A DNA stretch of 53,294 nucleotides. Origin: Gemmatimonadales bacterium. GTDB taxonomy: Bacteria > Gemmatimonadota > Gemmatimonadetes > Gemmatimonadales > GWC2-71-9. A program made the translations under genes and the position numbers. Shown here piece by piece: positions 8,304 to 17,028 of the stretch. The notes under the pieces are model-generated. The model was not told the origin of the DNA. It was given only the letters and a program-made list of their open reading frames with translations, and made no database searches. The DNA lies in contig JACDBX010000107.1 in assembly GCA_013694695.1 (NCBI GenBank), positions 1 to 53,294 on the forward strand, read 5' to 3'. Each line of letters starts with the position of its first letter. Position 1 is the stretch's first letter.

Positions 8304-8810
8304 ATGGATGACCATACTCGCGGGAACGATGCCAATCGCGATCCGCTTACCGGCACTGCCGGATCCCACCCGGTCGGGACCGGGGTCGGCGCGGCAGGCG
8401 GCGGCGTTGCTGGTGCTGCGGCCGGTGCGGTCGTGGGTGGCCCCATCGGCGCCGTCGTCGGCGGTGCGGTAGGGGCCGTGGTCGGCGGGCTCACGGGCAA
8501 GGGCGTCGCCGAGGCGATCGACCCCACCGTTGAGGACGCCTACTGGCGCGACAACTACAAGAGTCGGCCCTACGCGACGGGTGCCGCTTCGTACGACACC
8601 TACCAGCCCGCGTACCGCCATGGTTGGGAGTCATACGGGCGCGCCGATGGCCGCAGTTTCGACGAGGCCGAGCCTGACATGCGCAACGAGTGGGAGGATA
8701 GCAAGCACTCCGCGAACATGAAGTGGGACGATGCCAAGGGTGCCACTCGCGACGCATGGCATCGCGTGGAACGGGCGATGCCCGGCGACGCCGACGGCGA
8801 CGGCCGCTGA
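8304..8810 (+). CDS. Glycine-zipper hydrophobic protein of unknown function
   Basis: A 168-residue protein with a central Gly/Ala/Val-rich double segment (about residues 28-72, with repeats such as GGPIGAVVGGAVGAVVGG). This is characteristic of glycine-zipper membrane or stress proteins. The C-terminal half is polar and rich in aromatic and charged residues (YWRDNYKSRP, WEDSKHSANMKWDDAKGA). The ATG at 8304 follows a strong CAGGGGG ribosome binding site. It stands alone with a 107-base upstream spacer and a strong terminator downstream. Comparable proteins are often stress-induced, but nothing here proves that. Confidence 0.75.
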   Translation: MDDHTRGNDANRDPLTGTAGSHPVGTGVGAAGGGVAGAAAGAVVGGPIGAVVGGAVGAVVGGLTGKGVAEAIDPTVEDAYWRDNYKSRPYATGAASYDTYQPAYRHGWESYGRADGRSFDEAEPDMRNEWEDSKHSANMKWDDAKGATRDAWHRVERAMPGDADGDGR

Positions 8811-8833
8811 GTCGGTCCGGAACATCGGAAAGA

Positions 8834-8865
8834 GGGGCCGGCATCGGTGATGCCGGCCCCTTTTT
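8834..8865 (+). terminator. Strong intrinsic terminator
   Basis: A perfect 12-base stem (GGGGCCGGCATC / GATGCCGGCCCC) with a three-base loop GGT is followed directly by TTTTT. It ends the glycine-zipper gene and insulates the next gene. Confidence 0.93.
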
Positions 8866-8875
8866 CGTTCGCCAC

Positions 8876-8883
8876 TACCTTTG
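8876..8883 (+). promoter_or_regulatory. TAnnTTTG-type -10 element, probably driving a leaderless mRNA
   Basis: TACCTTTG exactly matches the Bacteroidota-type -10 form and ends four bases before the ATG at 8888, with no Shine-Dalgarno between. Transcription would begin at or near the start codon. No clear -35 is seen, only the terminator T-run. Confidence 0.45.
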
Positions 8884-8887
8884 GTGC

Positions 8888-10417
8888 ATGACCAATGACC
8901 GCGACAAATTCGTGACAGAGACCCATCGGGTCATCGCCTACCTGGAGCGCATCCGGGACGATCGCGCCCTGTTGCTCGGCCTGAGCGACACCGACCGGCG
9001 CGCACTCGTCGATGTGGCCGGGAAGGTCTTCAGTCCCGACGCACACGCTCGCCGCCAGCTCGTCAAGGCCAGCCAGCGGCGCGACAAGGCCGAACGGGTC
9101 CGGAAGATCGAGACCGTGCTCGCCGGTACAGGGATCCGGTCGCTCCGGCGCCAGACGGTATTCACCACGCCGAACGTCTTCCCGCCCACCGATTTCTCGC
9201 AGCAGGATGTCGAGACCGACGCGGAATCGCGCGTCACCGGCGATGCACAGAACTGCTACGTCTGCAAGCAGGACTACACGCAGGTTCACCACTTCTACGA
9301 CCAACTCTGTCCGGAGTGCGCGGCGCTGAACTATCGGAAGCGCGGCGAGCTCGCCGACCTCACGGGCCGGGTCGCACTCCTCACCGGCGGACGCGTCAAG
9401 ATCGGGTACCAGGCAGGGATCAAGCTGCTGCGGTCCGGCGCGCATCTCATCGTGACCACCCGATTCCCGCGCGACTCGGCAGCACGCTACGCCGCCGAGC
9501 CGGACTTCGCCGATTGGGGTGACCGACTCGAGATCGTCGGCCTGGATCTGCGTCACACGCCCAGCGTCGAGGAGTTCTGCCGCCACCTTGCGGAGACCCA
9601 CGATCGCCTCGACTTCATCATCAACAATGCCTGCCAGACCGTGCGGCGCCCGCCGGAGTTCTACCGGCACATGATGGACGCGGAGGCTGCGTCGGTCGGT
9701 ACGATGCCGTCGCACGTGCGGCGACTGGTCGACACCTGGGATGGCGCGAGGCGCCCTGACCTGCTCACCGATGGGCGGTCGGGCGCGACGGTTTCCCGAA
9801 CCGCCGTCGGGCTGACCCACGCTGCGCACCTCTCCCAGGTCCCGCTGCTGCTGGAGGAATATGCCGGCCAGAGCGATCTCTTCCCGGCCGGCCAACTCGA
9901 TCAGGACCGCCAGCAGGTCGATCTCCGCGACCACAATTCCTGGCGCATGCTGATGGCCGATGTGCCATCAGTCGAGTTGATCGAGGTGCAACTCGTCAAT
10001 GCCGTCGCCCCATTCATCATCAACGCGCGATTGAAGGCGTTGATGACCCGGAGCGGAGCGCGAGACATGCACATCGTCAACGTCTCGGCGGTCGAAGGGC
10101 AGTTCTACCGCAAGTTCAAGACGACCCGTCATCCGCATACCAACATGGCCAAGGCGGCACTCAACATGATGACGCGCACGTCGGCCACTGACTATCAAGC
10201 CGCGGGCATTCACATGAATGCGGTAGACACCGGTTGGGTAACCGACGAGGACACGGTCGAGCTGGCTGCGAAGAAGGTCGAGGAGCACCGCTTCCACCCG
10301 CCGCTCGACATCGTCGATGGAGCGGCACGGATCGTCGACCCGATCATCGACGGGACCAACACCGGGACCCATATCTGGGGCCAGTTCCTGAAGGACTACG
10401 TGCCGACAGACTGGTGA
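8888..10417 (+). CDS. SDR-fold oxidoreductase with N-terminal zinc ribbon and atypical active site
   Basis: A 509-residue protein. The first 120 residues are mostly helical. Next comes a CxxC...CxxC ribbon (Cys 123, 126, 141, 144), then a Rossmann short-chain dehydrogenase domain with LTGGRVKIGYQ at 165-175 for nucleotide binding and NNAC at 246-249 in place of NNAG. A roughly 100-residue insertion follows before the Ser of VNVSAVEG (Ser400). The usual Tyr four residues before Lys422 is Thr418 (HPHTNMAKAAL), so the classical YxxxK is incomplete. Substrate unknown. The length is about twice that of a classical SDR. Confidence 0.85.
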   Translation: MTNDRDKFVTETHRVIAYLERIRDDRALLLGLSDTDRRALVDVAGKVFSPDAHARRQLVKASQRRDKAERVRKIETVLAGTGIRSLRRQTVFTTPNVFPPTDFSQQDVETDAESRVTGDAQNCYVCKQDYTQVHHFYDQLCPECAALNYRKRGELADLTGRVALLTGGRVKIGYQAGIKLLRSGAHLIVTTRFPRDSAARYAAEPDFADWGDRLEIVGLDLRHTPSVEEFCRHLAETHDRLDFIINNACQTVRRPPEFYRHMMDAEAASVGTMPSHVRRLVDTWDGARRPDLLTDGRSGATVSRTAVGLTHAAHLSQVPLLLEEYAGQSDLFPAGQLDQDRQQVDLRDHNSWRMLMADVPSVELIEVQLVNAVAPFIINARLKALMTRSGARDMHIVNVSAVEGQFYRKFKTTRHPHTNMAKAALNMMTRTSATDYQAAGIHMNAVDTGWVTDEDTVELAAKKVEEHRFHPPLDIVDGAARIVDPIIDGTNTGTHIWGQFLKDYVPTDW

Positions 10418-10505
10418 GTCACGGGGTCCCGCTGTCCCACCGACGGCGATTCGCACGTCTCCCGCATCAGACGATCGACATCCTCCAGCCCGTGGACCAG
10501 CCCTG

Positions 10506-13500
10506 ATGGCCGAGTCGCCTGTTACGCCTCCCGCCGCCGATCCTCCACCGCTCGATCTTGATCATCCCACGCCCCGGCAGCGGCGGAGCCTCCGGTTTCG
10601 GGTGTTTCGGGCGCTGGTGATTGCGCTGGCGACCTTTGGCGGGGCCATCATCGGCTTTGTGGTGACGCTGGCGATCATCGTCGCCGAGGCACAGGTCGGC
10701 CGGTTCATTTTCGCACTGGAGGATATTCTCGCCTTCCGGTGGGAGGTGTTACCCGTACCGCTCTTCGCAGTGGCTGCCTTTCAACTCGCGCGACAGCGGC
10801 CCGGCACGATGGCGTGGGCAACCGTCTCTGGCTTCGGCGGCATGGTGCTCGGAGCCGTGATCGGCGCCGGGGTGGGAAGTGTGGTGCTCGCCGAAGGGGT
10901 GGGGCCGTGGGCCGGCGGCGTGATCGGTGCGGCGGCTGGACTGGTGACCGGCAGCATTGCCGCCCTCCGGATCCGGCATGTCCCGAAGGAACCCATCATC
11001 GCCGCCGGCGCGGGCCTCATCGGGCTGGTCGCCGCTGCGGGGTTTGCCGTCTTCGGCGCCACCAACCTCCTGCATGTGACCCCGCTCGATTTCGGCGAGG
11101 TCGGCGGCGTTCCGCTGCCCGCCCCGGCCGATGTCGATGCTGCGGTGTTCCTGCTGGGCGACGCGGGCGCCGCTGAGGCGGGGACGTCGCCCTTGCTGGA
11201 CGCACTGGGCGCCGACGTCGAGCGATGGTCGGCCGGACTTCGGCGTGATTCCGCCGTCGCGGTGGTGTACCTCGGGGACATCGTTTACCCCGTGGGCGTG
11301 CGCGATCGCGACCATCCGGCGTTCGTGGTCGATTCCACCAGGTTGCGGAGCCAGGTCGACCTCGTCGCGGGGCCCGAGGCGTTGAAGCACAACACCGTCG
11401 GCCTCTTCCTCACCGGCAACCACGACTGGGGGAATGCGGTTGGCGACGTCGGCATCAAGCGCGTCAGGAACCTCCAGGAGCAGTTGCTCGCGGCGCGCGA
11501 GACCGGCCCGCTTGTGGCGCTGATCCCCAATGCGGGAGATCCTGGGCCGATCGTGCGGGACCTGCGTCGCAATGTCCGGGTGATCTTCATCGACACGCAC
11601 TGGTTCCTGCAGGAGCGCTCGGAAGCGATGCACGACCAGTTCTTCGGGCGCCTCCGCAACGCCATCGATGGTGCACGGGACCGCGAGGTGATCATCGTCG
11701 CGCATCATCCGTACTTCTCGGCCGGGCCCCACGGCGCCGTGGTGCCGGGCTACTACAGCGGTGGCCTTGACTACATCCTCAAGCGCACCGGCGCCCTGGT
11801 GCAGGACCTCAACTCGCCGGCGTACGAAGGGCTGCTCGGCAAGCTCCGGCTTGCCTTCGCGGCGAGCGAGAGGCCGCCCCTCGTGTACGCTGGCGGCCAC
11901 GACCATTCGTTGCAGGTGCTCACCGGCGCGGCGGACTTCGACCCGCGCTTCAACCTCGTCAGCGGCGCCGGCAGCAAGGTGTCCGCGATCGCAATGGGCC
12001 CGGGGTTGGTGTGGGGCGGAGAACAACCGGGTTACATGATGCTCGTGTTCCGCAAGGACGATGGCGTCGATCTCTTCGTGGTCGGAGGCGACCGCCAGCA
12101 CCTGACGTGCATCGGGACCGACGACGAGATCCGGAAATGTCGGACCGAGGGCGTCAACGCATTCGAGATCATGTACTCCGCGTCGCTGCTCGGGCCGTCG
12201 AAGCGCCCGCGGGAGCTGACGCCCGTGATTCCCGACAGCCTGCTCCTCCCCGACTCGCTGGCCCCCGGCACGCCATGGTGGACCGCCGAGGGTCCTGTGG
12301 GTGGGCCGATTGCCGCGGAAAAGGATGAGGAGACACTGCGGCCCGCGCCGGTGGCCGTGTCGACCCGGGTGCTGCTCCACAGTCGCGACTCGGCGATGAC
12401 GACATTCGGAAAGAGCTACCGCGCCGGCCCCGTGCGACGGCTCATCGCCGGTGAACTCAACCGGGAGCTCTGGAACACACCGGTCAAGCTGCCGATTCTC
12501 GATCTCGATTCAGTCGGGTCCGGATTGCATCCGCTCAAGATCATCGGTGGCAAGCAGACGGTCGGGCTGCGCTTCGCCGGTCGCGACGGCCTGGAGTATG
12601 AATTCCGCCCGATCGTCAAGAACCCGAGCAAGGTCCTCCCGGCCCCGCTGCGGAACGGTCTTGCCTTCGCAGTGCTTGATGACCAGATGGCGGCGCAATT
12701 CCCGTTTGGCGCCGTGGTGGTGGGCGAACTGCTCGAGGCGGCGGGGATAAGCGCCCCGAAGCCGGTTGCCGTCGTGATGCCGAACGACCAGCGCCTGGGG
12801 AAGTACCGGGCGATGTTCGCCGGTCGCGTGGGCATCCTTGCGCTCAACGCCAATGAGCGTGAGGACGATCGTCCCGGCTTCGGTGGTTACTCCAAGATCA
12901 TCGGCGGCGAGTCACTGGCGGATAAGTTGCGAGACGATCCGTCAGCGACCGTGGACCCGTCGCGCTACCTCCGGAGTCGCCTGGTCGACCTGCTGGTGGG
13001 CGACTGGGACCGGCATGCGGGTCAGTGGCGCTGGGGCAGGCAGATGAAGAACGGCGTGACCGAATGGGACGCGATTCCCGAGGACCGCGATTGGGCGTTC
13101 GTCAGGATTGACGGCCTCGTCGGTGTGATCTCCCGCGCTTTGCTGCCGCGGTACGCCGGGTTCTCCGCGACGTTTCCGCCGATCCACCGGCTCGCCGAAA
13201 CCGCGGCACCCCTCGACCGCCTGGTGATGTCAGGGCTCGACCGTGGCGCGTTCGTGAGCGAGGCCCGACGACTCCAGGGAATCCTGACCGACTCACTCAT
13301 CACCGCCGCGGTATCGACCCTGCCACCGCCGTTCGTCGACCAGCAGGGCGACCGCCTGATCAACGGGCTTCGGTCCCGGCGTGACGACCTGGTTCGCTAC
13401 AGTGAGGACTATTACGAGTACGTGATGCGCACCATCGAGGTGCGGACCCACGCCGGCGTGGACAACGTCGTGACCTTCGAGCGGTCCGGGATCCGCAGGG

Positions 13501-13706
13501 TGCGGGTCACGCTGCGTGAGGGAGGGGAGAAGGGGACGATCCGGTTCCAGCGCGACATCGATCCGGCCCTGACCCGGAACGTCGTGATCCATCTCGACCC
13601 GGCGCGCGACAGGGTGGTCGGCAACCGCAACCTGCCGCTCACGGTGAAGCTCGTCGACGTGAACAAGAAGCGCGACCGTCCCGAGGAGGAGGTCGCGCTT
13701 CGCTGA
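10506..13706 (+). CDS. Membrane-anchored metallophosphoesterase fused to a kinase-like domain
   Basis: A 1066-residue protein. Residues 31-190 hold about five or six hydrophobic segments, several Gly-rich. A calcineurin-type phosphoesterase follows, with GDAG at 218, GDIV at 257, GNHDW at 304, AHHPYF at 399 and GGHDH at 463. After a linker, residues 680-870 resemble a divergent protein-kinase fold. They contain a GGKQTVGLRF strand, a Lys in RPIVKNPSK, a catalytic-loop-like GDWDRHAGQWRW at 832-843 and a DFG-like PEDRDWAF at 858-865. Similar fused proteins in Bacteroidota usually end in a beta barrel, which is absent here. The kinase reading is inference from motifs. It converges on a secreted phosphatase gene. 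Confidence 0.85.
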   Translation: MAESPVTPPAADPPPLDLDHPTPRQRRSLRFRVFRALVIALATFGGAIIGFVVTLAIIVAEAQVGRFIFALEDILAFRWEVLPVPLFAVAAFQLARQRPGTMAWATVSGFGGMVLGAVIGAGVGSVVLAEGVGPWAGGVIGAAAGLVTGSIAALRIRHVPKEPIIAAGAGLIGLVAAAGFAVFGATNLLHVTPLDFGEVGGVPLPAPADVDAAVFLLGDAGAAEAGTSPLLDALGADVERWSAGLRRDSAVAVVYLGDIVYPVGVRDRDHPAFVVDSTRLRSQVDLVAGPEALKHNTVGLFLTGNHDWGNAVGDVGIKRVRNLQEQLLAARETGPLVALIPNAGDPGPIVRDLRRNVRVIFIDTHWFLQERSEAMHDQFFGRLRNAIDGARDREVIIVAHHPYFSAGPHGAVVPGYYSGGLDYILKRTGALVQDLNSPAYEGLLGKLRLAFAASERPPLVYAGGHDHSLQVLTGAADFDPRFNLVSGAGSKVSAIAMGPGLVWGGEQPGYMMLVFRKDDGVDLFVVGGDRQHLTCIGTDDEIRKCRTEGVNAFEIMYSASLLGPSKRPRELTPVIPDSLLLPDSLAPGTPWWTAEGPVGGPIAAEKDEETLRPAPVAVSTRVLLHSRDSAMTTFGKSYRAGPVRRLIAGELNRELWNTPVKLPILDLDSVGSGLHPLKIIGGKQTVGLRFAGRDGLEYEFRPIVKNPSKVLPAPLRNGLAFAVLDDQMAAQFPFGAVVVGELLEAAGISAPKPVAVVMPNDQRLGKYRAMFAGRVGILALNANEREDDRPGFGGYSKIIGGESLADKLRDDPSATVDPSRYLRSRLVDLLVGDWDRHAGQWRWGRQMKNGVTEWDAIPEDRDWAFVRIDGLVGVISRALLPRYAGFSATFPPIHRLAETAAPLDRLVMSGLDRGAFVSEARRLQGILTDSLITAAVSTLPPPFVDQQGDRLINGLRSRRDDLVRYSEDYYEYVMRTIEVRTHAGVDNVVTFERSGIRRVRVTLREGGEKGTIRFQRDIDPALTRNVVIHLDPARDRVVGNRNLPLTVKLVDVNKKRDRPEEEVALR

Positions 13707-13722
13707 AATTGCTGCGCCGTGG

Positions 13723-14706
13723 TCAGGGAGTGGGCGTCGGAGCCTTGTTCTGGATGCAGCTTCCCGCGACCGGATCCCACACCCGGCCGTTCGTATCGAC
13801 GAACGCCGCTGTGTAGCCCTTGTCGCCCAGGGTGAGCTTGAGTACGCCGAAATATCCCTGCAGCCGGTATTGGGAATTGGGCGCCGCGGTGCGCTGGAGG
13901 CCGCGAAGTTCGCCGCCACCCGTCCCCACCACGAACGACGGAATGCCCTTCACGCTGTCCCGCACGCCTTCCGCGTTCATCGGTGCCAGGCGCTCGTAGT
14001 GATGATCGTGCCCGGCGATCACGAGGTCGACCCCACCATCCATCATCGCCTGCCAGGTCGGTGCCATGCGCTCATCGCTGCCGTGCCAGCCCGAGCTGAA
14101 TCGCGGATGATGGAAATACGCCATCGTGCACGCCTTGGTGCTGGTCTTCATCTCGTTCTTGATCCACGTAAGCTGGGCTACCTCATCCGAGCGCGGGAAC
14201 TCGGGGTTGACCACGATCTCGCTGTTGATCACGATCACCTTCCAGGCCCCGACGTCGTAGGAGTAGTACCCGCGCTTCGCCGAGCCGGCGGCGCGCTCGC
14301 CGAAATACTTGTAGTAGGATGCGGCGCCGTTGGTGTGATGCTCGTGGTTGCCCGGCGACGGATGGATGACCTTCATGATGCTTTTCTTCGGGTCGCCCCA
14401 TGACGGCGTGAAGCAGCGCTCGAAGTCCCGTGCGGAGCCGTCGGGATAGGCATTGTCCCCGAGCGTGAAGACGAAGTTCTCGACCCCGGCCACGCTGTCT
14501 GCCTTGATGATGCTGTCGACGATCAGGGCGGTGCGCTCATCGCCGGTCGATCCGCAGGAGGCGATGTCCCCGGCGCCGATCATCACCGCCGCGCCCGCGA
14601 GCGCAACGAGTTCGGCCGGAGCGTCGGCCGGGACCGGTGTGATCTGTGGTCGCGGGGCGCAGGCGGCCGTGAGGATGCCGAGGGCGAGGGCAGCAGTTCG
14701 TCGCAT
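13723..14706 (-). CDS. Secreted metallophosphoesterase, purple-acid-phosphatase-like
   Basis: A 327-residue predicted lipoprotein (ILTAAC, Cys16). It carries the full binuclear-metal motif set: GAGDIASCG, GDNAYPDGS, GNHEHH, YFHHPRFSSGW and AGHDHHYE. Expected to hydrolyse phosphoesters in the periplasm or at the cell surface; substrate unknown. It is the last gene of a minus-strand cassette (DUF4956, beta-propeller, phosphatase) with 40 bases to the preceding gene. It ends 16 bases from the convergent phosphoesterase/kinase-like gene. A TAGATT-like element precedes its start, so it may also have its own promoter. Confidence 0.9.
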   Translation of the reverse strand: MRRTAALALGILTAACAPRPQITPVPADAPAELVALAGAAVMIGAGDIASCGSTGDERTALIVDSIIKADSVAGVENFVFTLGDNAYPDGSARDFERCFTPSWGDPKKSIMKVIHPSPGNHEHHTNGAASYYKYFGERAAGSAKRGYYSYDVGAWKVIVINSEIVVNPEFPRSDEVAQLTWIKNEMKTSTKACTMAYFHHPRFSSGWHGSDERMAPTWQAMMDGGVDLVIAGHDHHYERLAPMNAEGVRDSVKGIPSFVVGTGGGELRGLQRTAAPNSQYRLQGYFGVLKLTLGDKGYTAAFVDTNGRVWDPVAGSCIQNKAPTPTP

Positions 14707-14746
14707 CGTATTCCCGGATGATTGAGCAGGGTCAGGAGAAAGTAAT

Positions 14747-15700
14747 CTAGGGCTGTGACGGATCTGTTACACTGTCCTGCACGCCTGCCGCTGGCGCCGC
14801 GGCTTGCCGACCTGGGTGTGGCCAGCGGAAGATAGTGATGCTGGCCGGCGCATCGCCGGCTTCGGCGCTGATCAGCAGCAGGCCGTCGCGGGTGATCGCG
14901 ATCCCCTCGGTGTGGGGGATGTCGGTGGGCACCGGACCAGCTGATACCACTTGTCCGTCGCGGGAGAGCACGATGAGAGCCCGCTGCTGCGCTGTGATCA
15001 GGACGATGTTGCCGGTGAAGGGATCGATCGTAATGTCCGACGGACGCACGTCGTCCCAGTCGTTGCTGGCGATCACGAGGTCAAGCGCGATCGTGATGCG
15101 GGAAACCGGCGGCGGATTGTCGCCGAGTGGCCACCGGTAGATTACCAGCGAGTCCCGCATCGACTTTTCCGGTGTCTTGCAGGCCATCAACAGCGAGTTG
15201 GTCAGTGGATCATGGGCGATGCCCTCGAACTCGCACGCATCGCCGAGCTTGGTGTCGATGACGACGTAGTCGGCGCTCTTGCCGTCCTCCACCTCCCGAA
15301 ACTGGTAGATCTTGCCCTTGCTGGTGAGCATGTAATAGTCGAGCCCGCCGCGGGTTATTCCCTCGAAGTCGCCCTTGACAGGCGTCTCGCCGAGGTTGAA
15401 GCGCTTGATGACCATGCCCGAACGCCAGTCGATCTCGACCAGGTGCGCCCGCTCGTCGCCATGAGCCAGCACGTGATTGCCATCGGGCGCGAGCACGATC
15501 CCCGAAATCTCCTGCATGTCGCGCGGCATTATCCATTTCGCCAGGGGCACGTCGGTCCGCCCGCGAGGGTCGCCGACCTGGTCGGTCAGCCGCCCGACGC
15601 GCGTCGCGGCCGCCGCCGAATCCGCCGCCGCCCTCTTGGCCTTTCCGATTCCGCAACCGGCCGCAAGTACGGCGAGCATCGGGAGCAGCCATGCACGCAT
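14747..15700 (-). CDS. SdiA-regulated-like beta-propeller lipoprotein
   Basis: A 317-residue protein with a clean lipobox (LAAGC, Cys16). Repeating beta-strand blades follow, in the style of the SdiA-regulated/YjiK-like propeller family: EISGIVLAPDGNHVLAHGDE, GDFEGITRGGLDYYMLTSKG, DACEFEGIAHDPLTNSL, IPHTEGIAITRDGLLLISAE. Paired Glu-Gly-Ile strands recur in each blade. The function of the family is unknown; a calcium-binding or esterase-like role is possible. The start at 15700 shares its A with the TGA of the DUF4956 gene, so the two are translationally coupled. Confidence 0.78.
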   Translation of the reverse strand: MRAWLLPMLAVLAAGCGIGKAKRAAADSAAAATRVGRLTDQVGDPRGRTDVPLAKWIMPRDMQEISGIVLAPDGNHVLAHGDERAHLVEIDWRSGMVIKRFNLGETPVKGDFEGITRGGLDYYMLTSKGKIYQFREVEDGKSADYVVIDTKLGDACEFEGIAHDPLTNSLLMACKTPEKSMRDSLVIYRWPLGDNPPPVSRITIALDLVIASNDWDDVRPSDITIDPFTGNIVLITAQQRALIVLSRDGQVVSAGPVPTDIPHTEGIAITRDGLLLISAEAGDAPASITIFRWPHPGRQAAAPAAGVQDSVTDPSQP

Positions 15701-16773
15701 CAATCGGCCTCCTGCTCGGACAGGCTCTCACCCGCCTCGAGACGCACGCCGGGAACGAGCCCGCCGATGCGGCCGCGAACCGCGGTGAGGAACTCATCCT
15801 GGCTCATCGACTTCTTGATCCTGACCAGGTAGATCAGCTCCGACTTCTTCCCCTCCACCGAGACGACCTGGTCGAGTTGCCACCGCTTTACGATGTCATC
15901 GAGCAGCGATTCGGTCAGTCGCTGTGTTTCCGTGACGGCGTCGGTCGTGAGTCGGAGCACAGCATTGAACCGCGTTTTCTTCTTCGCCAGGAGGTCGCGA
16001 ACTCGGTCGAATCGCGCCGCCAGGATGTCGGCCGATTCCGGTGTGAGCGCCAGCACGAGGTCGCGATCGGGAACCTCCGAATCTGTGTCCTGATTGGCGA
16101 GGCTGCTCAGTGGTTCCACCCATTTCGTGGACGACTGCGCCTCCAGGACGTTGCGCCCGAAGTCATAGCGCCATGTGAGGATCACCACGAAGTTGAAGAA
16201 CACCGACAGCAGCGTGGCGATCGGCAGCGCCTGGACGCCGGCTGCGAAGCCGACGGCGATCGCAAGGAAGATGTACACCGTGTCGCGGGCGTCCTTGAGC
16301 GTCGTTCGGAAGCGGACCGCCGCCACCACGCCGGCGAGCGAGAAGGCCAACGCGAGGCTGTCCTGGACGATGATCACGATACCCGTCACCACCACAGGCA
16401 GGATGATCAATGTCTGCACCACCCCCTGGTTGTGGCTGCGACTGTTTCGCGCGGACATGTACACCCACGACACCGGGAGCATCAGGAGTACCGCGCCGAT
16501 CAGCATCATGGCGACGGACGCCATCATCGAGAGCGGGGGCGGCTTGTCCACCGGTGACGAGACCGTCGGACCCTCCGTCAGCCCGTCTTGCAGCAGCTCG
16601 GGAGTTTCCATCCGCACGATCTCGGAGCCCGTGAGGCGGGCGTCGAAGTTGGGCCACGCCCAGTTCACGGCGAAGACCAACAGGCCGAGCAGGAAATAGT
16701 ACGCGAGAAGCCTGCGGATCGGACGGTCGGAACCCAGCGTGAACATGTCGAGCAGCTTGTGGAACAGGCCCAT
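15700..16773 (-). CDS. DUF4956 membrane protein
   Basis: A 357-residue inner-membrane protein with about five helices (roughly 22-39, 83-105, 119-137, 139-153, 166-199). It has the DUF4956 signature RFRTTLKDARDTVYIF at 154-169, preceded by QDSLALAFSLAGVVAA. The soluble C-terminal third is ferredoxin-like in character and ends in an acidic tail. Elsewhere DUF4956 genes often neighbour VTC-type polyphosphate polymerases and CotH-type kinases; here the neighbours are phosphatases and a kinase-like protein. The ATG at 16773 has a GAGG site eight bases upstream. First gene of its operon. Confidence 0.88.
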   Translation of the reverse strand: MGLFHKLLDMFTLGSDRPIRRLLAYYFLLGLLVFAVNWAWPNFDARLTGSEIVRMETPELLQDGLTEGPTVSSPVDKPPPLSMMASVAMMLIGAVLLMLPVSWVYMSARNSRSHNQGVVQTLIILPVVVTGIVIIVQDSLALAFSLAGVVAAVRFRTTLKDARDTVYIFLAIAVGFAAGVQALPIATLLSVFFNFVVILTWRYDFGRNVLEAQSSTKWVEPLSSLANQDTDSEVPDRDLVLALTPESADILAARFDRVRDLLAKKKTRFNAVLRLTTDAVTETQRLTESLLDDIVKRWQLDQVVSVEGKKSELIYLVRIKKSMSQDEFLTAVRGRIGGLVPGVRLEAGESLSEQEAD

Positions 16774-16907
16774 ACCGGTGCCTCATTGTCAGTGTCGGGA
16801 GCGTGCGCGTTCGTGACGCATTCGTGTTGTGTGCGGCGTACACTGGCTGGGGACGGTTTCCGTGCCGCAGAATGGACACGCGCCCCGGTACCGGCGCGTA
16901 TCGGACC

Positions 16908-16913
16908 ATTATA
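16908..16913 (-). promoter_or_regulatory. Candidate -10 (TATAAT) for the DUF4956 operon
   Basis: On the minus strand a perfect TATAAT lies about 135 bases before the DUF4956 start. A weak -35-like TTCACG is 20 bases upstream. The reverse reading gives TATAGT towards the plus-strand DUF4287 gene, so the site could serve both directions. The rest of this 255-base spacer shows nothing recognisable. Confidence 0.35.
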
Positions 16914-17028
16914 GTGCCCCGCGGCAGCCGCCCCGTGAACGGTCCCGGGTGTGGGGACGATAGGGCACGCTGGCGTCTCACCGAACAGTCACACCCTATT
17001 CCTACCGCCCTCACCCCGAGCCTTCCCC

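Noticed and set aside
10749-12380. Long open frame on the minus strand opposite the phosphoesterase fusion
   Set aside because: Its composition is Arg/His/Gly-rich and low complexity, typical of antisense frames in G+C-rich genes; the plus strand encodes a clear protein.
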